A stretch of 49,704 nucleotides of DNA, taken from positions 1-49,704 of the forward strand of contig JBKGYK010000015.1 of assembly GCA_046546095.1 (NCBI GenBank), in the 5' to 3' direction. Position 1 is the first letter of the stretch; every line of letters starts with the position of its first letter. Below, one piece after another: positions 16,429 through 24,388 of this stretch. The translations under genes and the position numbers were made by a program. This DNA comes from JAQIBY01 sp046546095 (GTDB taxonomy: Bacteria; Bacteroidota; Bacteroidia; Bacteroidales; ML635J-15). The notes under the pieces were generated by a model that worked only from the letters and a program-made list of their open reading frames with translations, was not told the DNA's origin and did not search any database.

Positions 16429-17589
16429 TTAGCTTGATTTTTTCAGTATGATACGGATAACTGTACCCTTTCTGGGATCAGATTGCTTAATAAAAATCCT
16501 GCCATTGTGATAATCTTCAATAATACGTCTGGACAATGACAATCCAAGCCCCCAACCACGTTTTTTTGTCGTATAGCCGGGCTGGAAAACTGTTTTCTGT
16601 TTGGATTTGGATATCCCCTTTCCATTATCAGCAATGTCTATCATCACATCATTGTCAGCTTCTCTGACTTGAATGCTTATCTTGCCTTCACCATTCATAG
16701 CATCTATGGCATTTTTACAAATGTTTTCAATCACCCATTCAAATAGATTTTTATTCAAAGGGGGCTTCACATCATCACAATCAACAAAATCTATGGAAAA
16801 TCTGATTCTATTTGAAACCCTGGTTTTCAGATAAGCGATTGATTCTTCCAAAGAATCCCGGAGGCTTATCTTTGATAAAGCAGGTGCCGATCCTATTTTG
16901 GAAAATCGTTCGGCCACTTTTTCAAGCCTGTTGACATCTTTTTCAACTTCCTGTATCATCGGATTATTGGGATCTTCCATTTTCATCACCTCAATCCATC
17001 CCATCAAAGAGCTGATGGGCGTACCAAGTTGATGGGCAGTTTCGCGGGACATGCCAAGCCACACATGGTTTTGTTCGGACTTACGGGATGTACTGAATGC
17101 AAAATATGAGACAAGAACAAATAAACTGATGATAGCCAATTGGATAAACGGATAATAATACAATTGGGTCAACAGGGTGGAATCCTTGTAGTATATATAA
17201 TTCCTTTTGCCATTGAGTAATTCTATCTCGATGGGTTCCTGATTGCTTTTCATCTCCTCCAGAATTTGTTGGCGGAATTCAGGACTTTTCATTTTCAGGG
17301 AATCAACATTCCGGTAGGAAATAATACTGTCCTTTTCATTCACCAGCATCACGGGAATCGTTTTGTTGCTAAGCAATACCTGAAAAATAAAAGAAATATC
17401 CTGGTCGGGATTGGCTTTTTGTATCTCCTTGTTCGCCTGTGCCCACAGTTCAACACGCTTGCGTTCTTCTTTTGACAACTGCTGCATCAGGTGATTTGTG
17501 TACAAGAGAGACCCGGCACCAATCAGTACAGCAATAAAGAAAAGCAGCAGCTTCCAGCGTTTTTTTTGCTTATAAATATTCTTTGCCAT
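16429..17589 (-). CDS. Membrane sensor histidine kinase
   Basis: The 386-residue kinase has membrane segments at about 12-30 and 147-165 enclosing a periplasmic sensor region of about 115 residues, and no clear HAMP domain. The phospho-acceptor is His186 in RETAHQLGTPISSL. The ATPase domain follows with the N box at Asn293 (ICKNAIDAM), DNGKGIS at 321 and the glycine-rich GWGLGLSLSRR near 345. No response regulator lies nearby. It starts 31 bases after the DUF6427-like gene, so it is probably the last gene of purD-DUF6427-HK. The signal and partner are unknown. Confidence 0.92.
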   Translation of the reverse strand: MAKNIYKQKKRWKLLLFFIAVLIGAGSLLYTNHLMQQLSKEERKRVELWAQANKEIQKANPDQDISFIFQVLLSNKTIPVMLVNEKDSIISYRNVDSLKMKSPEFRQQILEEMKSNQEPIEIELLNGKRNYIYYKDSTLLTQLYYYPFIQLAIISLFVLVSYFAFSTSRKSEQNHVWLGMSRETAHQLGTPISSLMGWIEVMKMEDPNNPMIQEVEKDVNRLEKVAERFSKIGSAPALSKISLRDSLEESIAYLKTRVSNRIRFSIDFVDCDDVKPPLNKNLFEWVIENICKNAIDAMNGEGKISIQVREADNDVMIDIADNGKGISKSKQKTVFQPGYTTKKRGWGLGLSLSRRIIEDYHNGRIFIKQSDPRKGTVIRIILKKSS

Positions 17590-17620
17590 GCTGATAGAAC
17601 GATTTTATATAATGATTATT

Positions 17621-18628
17621 TTATCCATTGAATGCACTCAGATTATTAATAATTGCCAGGGTTTCTGAAACCATCATCATTAAAGCAAGAAAAAGGAGAA
17701 AACTTCCGGCAAGAAATCGCTGCTTTGTGTTTACAAGAAAATGGGTAAGAATAAAGCTAACCGGAATAGCCAGATAATACCTGAACATAATCATCATCCC
17801 GCTGCCAAAATAAAGAACCAGCATAAAAACAGTAAGAATTATAAGCACCCGGAAATATCTCCTGACATTGATTTTCAGAAAACCAAAGCGCGTTATGAGA
17901 AAAAACACTGCAGTGATCAGGAACAATCCCAGAATAAAATCCTGAAGCAAAACCTTGTAGTCAGGAATTCCAGCTCCGGGAAATACTGCCTTCCAGCCAG
18001 GCATGTGATACAACAATTCAAAATTACCGGTGAGATATAACACTCCGGATGTTATGGCAGTAAGGCTAGCTATGCCCAGCAAAAAATTCGCGGTTTCTCT
18101 CCAGTCCGGTGCCTTAATCACCGGCAGGGAAAACAAAATGAAAATTATAAACACCAAAGCAATGGCGTTGAACAGGGCTGCAGACAAAAGCAAAAATCCC
18201 GTATAAAACATGATTTTATAAGACCTCCGGGTTTGTTGGCTTTGCAGGAAAACATACAATCCAAGCAGAAGCAAATTAACAGCAATCAGGTCAGGTGAGA
18301 AATGCAAAAAACGATAATCCGTACAGGTAATAAAAAGATATACCCAGGATACCAGATAGTTGGCTTGCGGGATAATCTGAAACCGGCTGTTGATTTTGTA
18401 CAACAAAAACAAACTGAACAGATACAGGGGATACCCCAGAGCAATGTTGATGTATTCAGGCAAATCAAAGCCCCGGCTATGCTGCACCAGCAATCCGGGC
18501 ATATGTTGTATTTGCTGATATGATTCAGGTGGAAAAAACCATTGCAACGCCCAAATCAATGCGCTGAACAATATCAGCAGAAGCAATACAGAGGGTTGAT
18601 TTTTACTGAGCCACAATTGGTTTTTCAT
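17621..18628 (-). CDS. Polytopic membrane protein (DUF6427-like)
   Basis: This 335-residue protein is nearly all hydrophobic helices, about nine or ten membrane spans, with short polar loops and no catalytic motif that I can identify. Its size, the early WALQWFFPPE segment and its position next to purD resemble the Bacteroidota family DUF6427; this is from memory and not proven. It lies 8 bases after the purD stop and 31 bases before the kinase gene, so all three may share a transcript. A role as a transporter or glycosyltransferase-like membrane enzyme cannot be decided. Confidence 0.75.
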   Translation of the reverse strand: MKNQLWLSKNQPSVLLLLILFSALIWALQWFFPPESYQQIQHMPGLLVQHSRGFDLPEYINIALGYPLYLFSLFLLYKINSRFQIIPQANYLVSWVYLFITCTDYRFLHFSPDLIAVNLLLLGLYVFLQSQQTRRSYKIMFYTGFLLLSAALFNAIALVFIIFILFSLPVIKAPDWRETANFLLGIASLTAITSGVLYLTGNFELLYHMPGWKAVFPGAGIPDYKVLLQDFILGLFLITAVFFLITRFGFLKINVRRYFRVLIILTVFMLVLYFGSGMMIMFRYYLAIPVSFILTHFLVNTKQRFLAGSFLLFLALMMMVSETLAIINNLSAFNG

Positions 18629-18636
18629 AATTGGTT

Positions 18637-19905
18637 TTACAAATCGAAACCTATATCTTTACGGTAATACTTTTTGTCAAACCTTACCTTTTCGGCCGCC
18701 GCATAACTTTGCCTGAGGGCAGATTTTATGTCATCTCCCATAGATGTTAAAGCCAGCACCCGACCACCGGCGGTATATATCCTGCCGGCTTTTTCTTCTG
18801 TTCCGGCATGAAATGGCAGGCTGTCATGAACCTGATCCAGGCCGGTAATTTCCTTTCCTTTTTCATATGCTTCAGGATAACCACCTGAAGTCAGCATCAC
18901 TGTGCATGCCGCACGCTCATCAAATTGTATCTTCTCATTTTTTATGTTTTGTGTGCAGGCCGCATGCAAATGCTGAAGCAAATCAGATTTAATCCGGGGC
19001 AAAACAACTTCTGCCTCGGGATCACCCATCCTTACATTGTATTCGATAACATATGGTTCATTTTCAACGATCATCAAACCAAAAAACACAAATCCTGTAT
19101 ACGCAAGCCTGCGTCTGTTGATACCTCTTATGGTGGGCTGAATGATTCTTGTTTCGATTTTTTCCATCAACTCCTCAGTTGCAAAAGGAACCGGAGAAAC
19201 TGCACCCATACCACCGGTATTCAGGCCGGTATCTTTTTCTCCAACACGCTTGTAATCCTTGGCCTCGGGTAGCAATTGATAGTTTTTTCCATCGGTGAGT
19301 ACAAAAACAGACATCTCAATGCCACGCAAAAACTCTTCAATCAAAACGGTTTCGCTGGCTTTGCCAAATTTCCCATCAAGCATCTCTTTCAAACGGGCTT
19401 CCGCTTCTTTTTTGTCTTCACATATCAACACACCTTTTCCTCCGGCCAGACCATCTGCTTTAAGCACAAATGGTGCTTTCTGTTTGTCAAGAAAAGCCAG
19501 ACCTTTTTTGAGAGAAGATGCATTGACAGACATGTAGGCTGCCGTCGGAATTTTATACTGCTTCATGAATTTTTTGGCATAATGCTTACTGCCCTCCAGG
19601 CCGGCAGCCACCTTATCCGGTCCAACAACCATGATACCCCTGGTTGAAGGATGCTTTTCAAAATAATCTCTGATGCCTTCAACAAGTTTGGCTTCGGGAC
19701 CAACAATCAGCATATCGATTTTTCTCTCAATACACTTGCGGGCAATCGTGGGAAAATCCATCAGGCCAAGTTTGAGATTCTTACCAAACTGTGCTGTACC
19801 TGCATTCCCGGGCATGATATACAATTTGTCGAGTATTCTTGATTGACTTAGTTTATATGCCAGGGCATGTTCCCTGCCACCTGAACCTAAAAGCATTACC
19901 TTCAT
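18637..19905 (-). CDS. purD: Phosphoribosylamine-glycine ligase (PurD)
   Basis: PurD joins phosphoribosylamine and glycine with ATP, step two of purine synthesis, in the cytoplasm. The start is MKVMLLGSGGREHALAYKL, and the protein has GPEAKLVEGI, the ATP-grasp KADGLAGGKGV loop, GGMGAVSPVP and YNVRMGDPEAEVVLPR. I place the start at ATG 19905 (422 residues) because the upstream alternative at 19911 is a TTG two codons earlier. A perfect minus-strand -7 box TAAATTTG at 19977-19970 lies 64 bases before the ATG. The gene heads a unit with the DUF6427-like protein and the histidine kinase. Confidence 0.96.
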   Translation of the reverse strand: MKVMLLGSGGREHALAYKLSQSRILDKLYIMPGNAGTAQFGKNLKLGLMDFPTIARKCIERKIDMLIVGPEAKLVEGIRDYFEKHPSTRGIMVVGPDKVAAGLEGSKHYAKKFMKQYKIPTAAYMSVNASSLKKGLAFLDKQKAPFVLKADGLAGGKGVLICEDKKEAEARLKEMLDGKFGKASETVLIEEFLRGIEMSVFVLTDGKNYQLLPEAKDYKRVGEKDTGLNTGGMGAVSPVPFATEELMEKIETRIIQPTIRGINRRRLAYTGFVFFGLMIVENEPYVIEYNVRMGDPEAEVVLPRIKSDLLQHLHAACTQNIKNEKIQFDERAACTVMLTSGGYPEAYEKGKEITGLDQVHDSLPFHAGTEEKAGRIYTAGGRVLALTSMGDDIKSALRQSYAAAEKVRFDKKYYRKDIGFDL

Positions 19906-19922
19906 AATCAATTAAATATTGC

Positions 19923-19977
19923 TAAATTTGTAAAACACAAAGTTAATGAATGTTGGTTTGAATCCTAAACAAATTTA
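19923..19977. promoter_or_regulatory. Two opposed TAAATTTG boxes between purD and leuS
   Basis: TAAATTTG occurs on the plus strand at 19923-19930 and on the minus strand at 19977-19970, both exact matches to TAnnTTTG. The plus box has TTC 19 bases upstream. The minus box could serve purD. The plus box lies 15 bases before a 64-codon open frame (19946-20140) and about 250 bases before leuS. Neither has a clear TTG element. Confidence 0.3.
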
Positions 19978-20140
19978 CATCACAGTTTCAAAAGATATAA
20001 ACCAAATTACCGGTACGGTAAAATCTGCATATTGTGCAATCTGTCAAACTTATGCAGTACTTGAGTTTCCTATGTCACAAACAAACACCTTATCATGTAT
20101 TGAATCCTGTCAACTTTTCCGCTTGCTAAATTATTGCTAA
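19946..20140 (+). CDS. Possible small Cys-rich protein, doubtful
   Basis: A 64-codon frame with an ATG start follows the plus-strand TAAATTTG box by 15 bases, a good spacing for this phylum. The product has five Cys (CAIC at 30-33 and three more near the end) and no recognised domain. It ends 39 bases before leuS. It may be chance, or a leader for leuS. The composition is not strongly protein-like and I rate it low. Confidence 0.2.
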   Translation: MNVGLNPKQIYITVSKDINQITGTVKSAYCAICQTYAVLEFPMSQTNTLSCIESCQLFRLLNYC

Positions 20141-20179
20141 ATTCGCCGGCACAAAACAAGCATCCCAAGACACCGGATT

Positions 20180-22966
20180 ATGGAATACAATTTTTCAGAG
20201 ATTGAGAAGAAATGGCAGGAAAACTGGCGTAACAACCAGACCTACAAAGTTAAAGAAGACAAAGCAAAACCCAAATATTACGTACTGGACATGTTTCCTT
20301 ACCCCTCAGGTGCAGGTTTGCATGTTGGTCATCCCCTGGGTTATATTGCATCCGATATTTATTCCCGATATAAACGTCTCAAAGGCTTTAACGTGCTACA
20401 TCCCATGGGTTATGATGCCTATGGATTACCGGCAGAACAATACGCCATACAAACCGGCACCCACCCGGCTGTAACCACTGAGAAAAACATTGCGCGTTAC
20501 CGCCGGCAACTTGACCAGCTTGGTTTTAGCTTTGACTGGTCACGTGAGGTGCGTACCTGCGACCCGGACTATTATAAATGGACACAGTGGACCTTCATTC
20601 AGCTATTTAAACACTGGTACGACAAGGATATGCAGAAAGCACGTCCGGTGGAAGAATTGATGTACCGGTTTGAAACCAGTGGCAGCGAAAATATCAATGC
20701 AGCCGGTGATTCTCATGAGCCATTTTCAGCCGATGCATGGCAACAGATGAGCGATAAGGAACAGTCAGATATACTGATGCACTACCGCCTGGCTTACCTC
20801 TCTGAAACCATGGTAAACTGGTGTCCCGAACTGGGAACCGTACTTGCCAACGATGAGGTGAAAGACGGATTTTCCGAGCGCGGTGGGCATCCTGTGGAAC
20901 GCAAACGCATGATGCAATGGTCGCTTCGCATCACGGCATATGCAGAGCGCCTCCTGCAGGGACTTGACAAAGTGGACTGGAGCGATTCGCTGAAAGAAAT
21001 GCAGAAAAACTGGATTGGAAAATCCATTGGTGCATCGGTGAATTTTGGTGTGGAAGGATTCGATGATACCATAGAAGTATTTACCACCCGCCCGGACACA
21101 CTATGGGGCACAAGCTATATGGTTTTGGCTCCCGAGCATGAGCTGGTGGACAAAATCACCACTGAGGATAAAAAAGCCGAAGTAGCTGATTACCTTGAAA
21201 AAGCCAAAAACCGCTCCGAACGTGAACGACAGGCCGATGCCAAAGAGGTAAGTGGTGTGTTCACAGGCGCATACGGAATCAATCCGCTCAGCGGTGAAAA
21301 ACTGCCCATTTGGATTGCAGACTATGTTTTGTCAGGCTATGGTACAGGCGCCATTATGGCGGTACCTGCCCACGACAGCCGTGATTTCAGGTTTGCCCGT
21401 CACTTTGACCTGCCAATCAAACAGGTAGTGGTTCCCGAAGGGGAAAAGCCCGAAGATACCGCTGCATGGGAAGACAGCAAGGATTCCAAAGAAGGAAGCA
21501 TCATCAATTCGGATTTCATCAACGGCATGCAGGTGAAAGATGCCATCAGGAAAGTGACAGAAGCCCTAGAAGAAAAGCAAATCGGTCATGCACAGGTCAA
21601 TTTCAAGCTGCGTGATGCTATTTTCAGCCGTCAGCGCTACTGGGGCGAACCATTTCCCGTGTATTACAAAAACGGCATTCCACATACACTGAGTGAGGAA
21701 AAGTTGCCGTTGAATTTGCCTGAGGTTGACAAATACCTGCCCACCGAAGATGGTGAACCACCACTGGCACGGGCCAAAGACTGGAAAACCGATGAAGGAC
21801 ATCCGCTGGAGACAAACACCATGCCCGGGTTTGCAGGCTCAAGCGGCTATTATCTCCGCTATATGGATCCGCGTAATCAGGAACAGTATTTTTCACCCGA
21901 AGCTGTCAGTTACTGGCAGGATGTGGACTTGTACATTGGCGGTGCTGAGCATGCTACCGGCCACCTGATATACGCACGTTTCTGGAATAAGTTTTTGTTT
22001 GATCTGGGCTTGTCCGTAAAAGAAGAACCGTTCAAAAAACTTATCAATCAGGGCATGATTCAGGGGCGTTCCAACTTTGTGTATCGCGTTAAAGATTCCG
22101 GCAAATTTGTCAGCTACGGCCTGCGCAAACAGTACCCCACCATTCGCATGCATGTGGATGTAAACATTGTTGACAACGATGTGCTGGATATCGAGGCATT
22201 CAAGCAATGGCGACCCGAGTTTGCCAATGCAGAATTTGTGCTGGAAGACGGCAAATACATCTGCGGCTGGGAAGTGGAGAAAATGTCCAAATCAAAGTAC
22301 AATGTTCAAAACCCTGACGATCTGGTGGAACAATACGGTGCTGACACCCTGCGCATGTATGAAATGTTCCTGGGTCCGATTGAAGCCCACAAACCATGGG
22401 ATACCAATGGTATTGAAGGAGTGTTCCGTTTTATTAAAAAATTCTGGCGCCTTTTTCACAACAAGGACAATCAGTTTGCAGTATCAGATAACAAGGCAGA
22501 TAACAAAGCCCGCAAAAGCCTGCATGCATGCATTAAAAAACTAGGAGAGGACATCGAACGCTTTTCGTTCAACACCTGCATCTCCACCCTGATGATTACC
22601 ACCAACGAATTGGCGGAACAAAATGCAAATCAGAAAGAGATACTGGAGCCCATGACCATTTTGCTTGCACCCTTTGCACCCCATCTGGCGGAGGAACTCT
22701 GGCACTTGCTTGGCAATAAAGGTTCTGTTGTGGATGCAGAATTCCCTGCATTTGATCCCTCACTGCTGGTGGAAAACAGTTTTGAATATCCGGTATCATT
22801 CAATGGTAAAATGCGTTTCAAACTTGAAGTGCCCAACAATATGTCGAAGGATGAGGTTCAGGAAGCTGTGATGCAACACCCCAAAGCACAAAGATGGACA
22901 GAAGGCAAGCAACTGGTGAAATTCATTTTTGTCCCGAAAAAAATAATTAATGTGGTTGTGAAATAA
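20180..22966 (+). CDS. leuS: Leucyl-tRNA synthetase
   Basis: LeuS charges tRNA-Leu and proofreads it. The 928-residue product carries the HIGH-type motif HVGH at 48-51 after PYPSGAGL, and KMSKS at 701-705. The editing domain has TTRPDTLWGTSYM and GYGTGAIMAVPAHDSRD with its Asp. The segment from about 630 to 690, before KMSKS, is long, as is usual for Bacteroidota LeuS. The gene stands alone and ends at a very strong hairpin at 22997. No T-box or other aminoacylation riboswitch was recognised in the 268-base upstream spacer. Confidence 0.98.
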   Translation: MEYNFSEIEKKWQENWRNNQTYKVKEDKAKPKYYVLDMFPYPSGAGLHVGHPLGYIASDIYSRYKRLKGFNVLHPMGYDAYGLPAEQYAIQTGTHPAVTTEKNIARYRRQLDQLGFSFDWSREVRTCDPDYYKWTQWTFIQLFKHWYDKDMQKARPVEELMYRFETSGSENINAAGDSHEPFSADAWQQMSDKEQSDILMHYRLAYLSETMVNWCPELGTVLANDEVKDGFSERGGHPVERKRMMQWSLRITAYAERLLQGLDKVDWSDSLKEMQKNWIGKSIGASVNFGVEGFDDTIEVFTTRPDTLWGTSYMVLAPEHELVDKITTEDKKAEVADYLEKAKNRSERERQADAKEVSGVFTGAYGINPLSGEKLPIWIADYVLSGYGTGAIMAVPAHDSRDFRFARHFDLPIKQVVVPEGEKPEDTAAWEDSKDSKEGSIINSDFINGMQVKDAIRKVTEALEEKQIGHAQVNFKLRDAIFSRQRYWGEPFPVYYKNGIPHTLSEEKLPLNLPEVDKYLPTEDGEPPLARAKDWKTDEGHPLETNTMPGFAGSSGYYLRYMDPRNQEQYFSPEAVSYWQDVDLYIGGAEHATGHLIYARFWNKFLFDLGLSVKEEPFKKLINQGMIQGRSNFVYRVKDSGKFVSYGLRKQYPTIRMHVDVNIVDNDVLDIEAFKQWRPEFANAEFVLEDGKYICGWEVEKMSKSKYNVQNPDDLVEQYGADTLRMYEMFLGPIEAHKPWDTNGIEGVFRFIKKFWRLFHNKDNQFAVSDNKADNKARKSLHACIKKLGEDIERFSFNTCISTLMITTNELAEQNANQKEILEPMTILLAPFAPHLAEELWHLLGNKGSVVDAEFPAFDPSLLVENSFEYPVSFNGKMRFKLEVPNNMSKDEVQEAVMQHPKAQRWTEGKQLVKFIFVPKKIINVVVK

Positions 22967-22996
22967 TCCTGAAAAAGGTAATCCTCATAAGCATTG

Positions 22997-23035
22997 GCGG
23001 TGTAAACAAAGTCTTTGTTTACACCGCATTTTTTT
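22997..23035 (+). terminator. Strong terminator after leuS
   Basis: A perfect 14-bp stem (arms 22997-23010 and 23014-23027) with a 3-base loop is followed by ATTTTTTT. It lies 31 bases past the leuS stop. Confidence 0.9.
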
Positions 23036-23109
23036 ATGCCGATGCAGATTTTTAAACAATTTCTTTTCAGATCAAACCAGCAAAATATGAAAAAGACAAA
23101 ATTAAAGGA

Positions 23110-23140
23110 TTGTTTGGGAATGATATTTGAGTTATTTTTG
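23110..23140 (+). promoter_or_regulatory. Candidate promoter of the DUF4476-like gene
   Basis: TTG at 23110-23112, a 20-base spacer and TATTTTTG at 23133-23140 fit the Bacteroidota consensus TTG-N19-21-TAnnTTTG. The ATG at 23164 follows 23 bases later. The leuS terminator upstream makes an independent promoter necessary. Confidence 0.5.
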
Positions 23141-23163
23141 ATTGATAATCAATTCAAAACAAA

Positions 23164-24114
23164 ATGAAAAAACACATATCCCTGTTATTGCTGTTTAGCC
23201 TGGCTTTTAGCCTTTCATATGGTCAGGACCAGATCGAAGAACACAAACCCATGGGTTGTTTGTCATATCATTTTTATCAAAAGAAACTCGAGCGGCAAAG
23301 AAATGATAAACGGAGAATCAAAGCTGCTGAAAGAAAACTTAAACGGAAATACATATCAGCCAATCAGGTTTATAAAACCCTTGATTACTTTGATTCTGAA
23401 GATTACAAATTGGTATATGCAAAAACAGCTTTTGATAAACTGTCGGATAAATCCAACGCATTAAGGATTTGTAGCGGACTGGAAAAACAAACCCATTACG
23501 ATCTTCTATGGAATTATATCCAGAAAGAGAGTGTCAAATATCATGTGGATCCAACCGATCTGGATTCCTATGCAGAGTATTTGCAACTGAAAGACAGGAA
23601 GAGGGACAAACAATACGATACGCAATCTGATTATTATGATTATAGCGAAACAACAAAGACGTCTGAGAATAAAGAAGAATCATCATCTCAATCCAATACT
23701 GATGATGCCGGTGATCCGGACAGCCAGGAGAAAGACGAACAAGCAGACACCAGCCCTGCAGATACAGTAAACTCAAAGACCTCAGGCATTATATTTCCCG
23801 AATTTGATAACTATACAGGGGCAAAAAACTGTAAAAATCTGATGAGCGAGAAAACGTTTTATGCTTTTGCAAACGCAATAGTTAAAATTCCTTCAGATGA
23901 AGAGAAATCTAAAATTGGAATTGAATATGCAGAGAAATATTGTTTTCCAACCCAATATGCTATGAAAATCAGCATTTTTATCAAAAATGAAAAACTTCGC
24001 TATTTTTATTTGAAATCTGTTTATGAATCCATTTATGACAAGGAGAATTTCCACCATGCATCCCAGTTACTGTCCGATGAAGAATTGAAAAATAACATTG
24101 CTCAGCTAAAATGA
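23164..24114 (+). CDS. Secreted protein with two DUF4476-like halves
   Basis: This 316-residue protein has a signal peptide (1-20, before QDQIEE) and two helical parts joined by a linker rich in Ser, Asp, Glu and Gln (about 150-205). The C-terminal part (about 225-312) follows the DUF4476 spacing: MSEKTFYAFANAI, K..IGIEYAEKYC, then FYLKSVYESIYDKENFH. The N-terminal part (about 52-120) repeats the second half of that pattern with YISANQVYKTLDYF and LVYAKTAFDKLSDKSN. The domain has no known function. The assignment is from recalled pattern only. The gene has its own promoter candidate and no partner nearby. Confidence 0.65.
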   Translation: MKKHISLLLLFSLAFSLSYGQDQIEEHKPMGCLSYHFYQKKLERQRNDKRRIKAAERKLKRKYISANQVYKTLDYFDSEDYKLVYAKTAFDKLSDKSNALRICSGLEKQTHYDLLWNYIQKESVKYHVDPTDLDSYAEYLQLKDRKRDKQYDTQSDYYDYSETTKTSENKEESSSQSNTDDAGDPDSQEKDEQADTSPADTVNSKTSGIIFPEFDNYTGAKNCKNLMSEKTFYAFANAIVKIPSDEEKSKIGIEYAEKYCFPTQYAMKISIFIKNEKLRYFYLKSVYESIYDKENFHHASQLLSDEELKNNIAQLK

Positions 24115-24388
24115 TGGCAGCTCGTTGACAGAATTTGCGTTTTGCGTGCATTATACAATAAACAAAAGAACAAGAATTGAGAATTATCAATGGATAATGA
24201 AAAAACCAAGAGCATTTTTACTCCGGCCTATACCCCTGTCAACCCAATGCTATTCATTGTTGACTATCCTTGTTGGAGATAAAAATGTTTTTCTTAAGAA
24301 CATATTAACAAAGCGGAAGCACGTTTTTCGTTTGAATGTTGTACTTTTATCAGAAGTTTCAGAAACATCATAATTAAAATTGAATAAA

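Noticed and set aside
24125..24373. 82-residue frame upstream of the S46 peptidase
   Set aside because: It lacks an ATG start, has no domain and shows an irregular composition in an AT-rich spacer.
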